NCBI RefSeq assembly: GCF_000439455.1
Contig: NC_021833.1
Span: 558,001-622,000 of the forward strand
Length of the DNA stretch: 64,000 nt
Source: Spiroplasma diminutum CUAS-1
Lineage (GTDB): Bacteria; Bacillota_I; Bacilli_A; Mycoplasmatales; Mycoplasmataceae
Direction: 5' to 3'
Shown piece after piece: positions 63,564-64,000 of the stretch (its first letter is position 1; every line of letters begins with the position of its first letter). A program made the translations under genes and the position numbers. The notes below the pieces were generated by a model. It did not search any database, was not told where the DNA came from, and saw only the letters and a program-made list of their open reading frames with translations.

Positions 63564-64000
63564 TTACTTAATATATTCTTCTATTTCACTTACATTATTT
63601 ATTATAGTTTTACCTGTTTCTAATGCTAATTTACTTGCATTTGAAAGAACAAATGAATTTTTAACGTATTTTAACATTTCAAAATCATTGTCTCCATCTC
63701 CACTTGAAATAATATCTTCTTGATTAATATTATATTTTTCTTGTAAATATTTTATTCCACTATACTTGGAAACTTCCTTATGCATTAATTCTAAAACAAA
63801 TGGAGATGTTTGAATAATCTTCATATTTTCTAAATCTTTTAATAAATCTTTAATATAATCAAAATCTTGCACATGCGCATATAATGAAATATTATTAATT
63901 TTTTCATTTGTTAAAATTTGATCAATATATTCATTAAATTTATCTTCTTTTGAAAATCAATGTTCTCTTACAATTGTTGATTCATATCTCGGACTCTCTT
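63564..64000 (-). CDS. HAD-IIB family phosphatase, C-terminal part (partial)
   Basis: A gene cut by the window edge; its last 145 codons are seen. The end has motif IV SGDGDNDFEMLKYVK and the terminal SNASKLALETGK helix typical of Cof-type HAD phosphatases. A second member of the family (see 5980-6843). The nucleophile motif is outside the window. Confidence 0.8.

Noticed and set aside
1-64000. Apparent frameshifts and short broken genes across the whole window
   Set aside because: The breaks are at TGA codons. Reading TGA as Trp (code 4) gives uninterrupted proteins of normal family length, so they are not pseudogenes.
1-64000. Prophage or insertion sequence
   Set aside because: No transposase, integrase, terminase or capsid genes and no terminal inverted repeats with target duplications were seen.

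Overview
The window comes from a wall-less, AT-rich mollicute of the Entomoplasma/Mesoplasma/Spiroplasma group. TGA must be read as tryptophan throughout (genetic code 4): nearly every long gene is interrupted by in-frame TGA at positions where family members carry Trp, and reading through restores full-length proteins. The lipoproteins, the many sugar PTS systems and a C5 methyltransferase closely resembling M.SssI of Spiroplasma fit this placement. No rRNA, tRNA, CRISPR array or prophage was seen.

Layout. 1-4.9 kb: end of a short-chain dehydrogenase, then a trehalose operon (treR, operator, treB, treC, small membrane protein). 4.9-10.7 kb: housekeeping and redox genes (OYE-type flavoprotein, Cof-type HAD phosphatase, nitroreductase, EngB GTPase, three uncharacterised genes, FMN quinone reductase). 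10.7-16.2 kb: two-gene operon for very large cell-surface proteins. 16.4-17.2 kb: no ORF, but a GC-richer, highly structured segment with an intrinsic terminator on the minus strand, read here as a large noncoding RNA. 17.3-20.8 kb: protein phosphatase, alpha/beta hydrolase, S1-domain protein and others. 20.9-25.7 kb: beta-glucoside PTS, GH1 enzyme, divergent RpiR regulator, aldo/keto reductase. 25.9-29.2 kb: four-gene cluster, three members sharing a new ~62-residue repeat. 29.5-34.3 kb: second GH1 enzyme, an IIA-IIB-IIC PTS with a coiled-coil tail, and an RpiR regulator. 34.4-38.8 kb: a decayed ATPase relic and a Type IIS-like restriction-modification operon with two adenine/N4-type methyltransferases. 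38.8-44.1 kb: DUF2130 protein and a murPQR set for N-acetylmuramate uptake. 44.3-53.8 kb: secreted proteins, an AlaX-like editing protein, amino-acid permease, hydrolase, an unknown protein, lipoprotein, and a SemiSWEET-like protein. 53.8-61.2 kb: a second defence island: PLD-nuclease/helicase, M.SssI-like methyltransferase, a GmrSD-like nuclease with a new N-terminal domain, and a decayed fourth gene. 61.3-64 kb: small membrane protein, ROK kinase, SAM methyltransferase, unknown protein, truncated HAD phosphatase.

How it works together. Most metabolism here imports sugars by PTS and hydrolyses the phosphosugar (trehalose-6-P, beta-glucoside-6-P, MurNAc-6-P), each set with its own regulator. 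Only the 30.9-33.5 kb transporter carries a IIA domain, so the other three must borrow IIA. Two unrelated defence islands sit among these sets, each next to a decayed gene, which suggests turnover by gain and loss. The strongest candidates for something undescribed are the structured RNA at 16.5-17.0 kb, the repeat-protein cluster at 25.9-29.2 kb, and the 53.8-61.2 kb defence operon.
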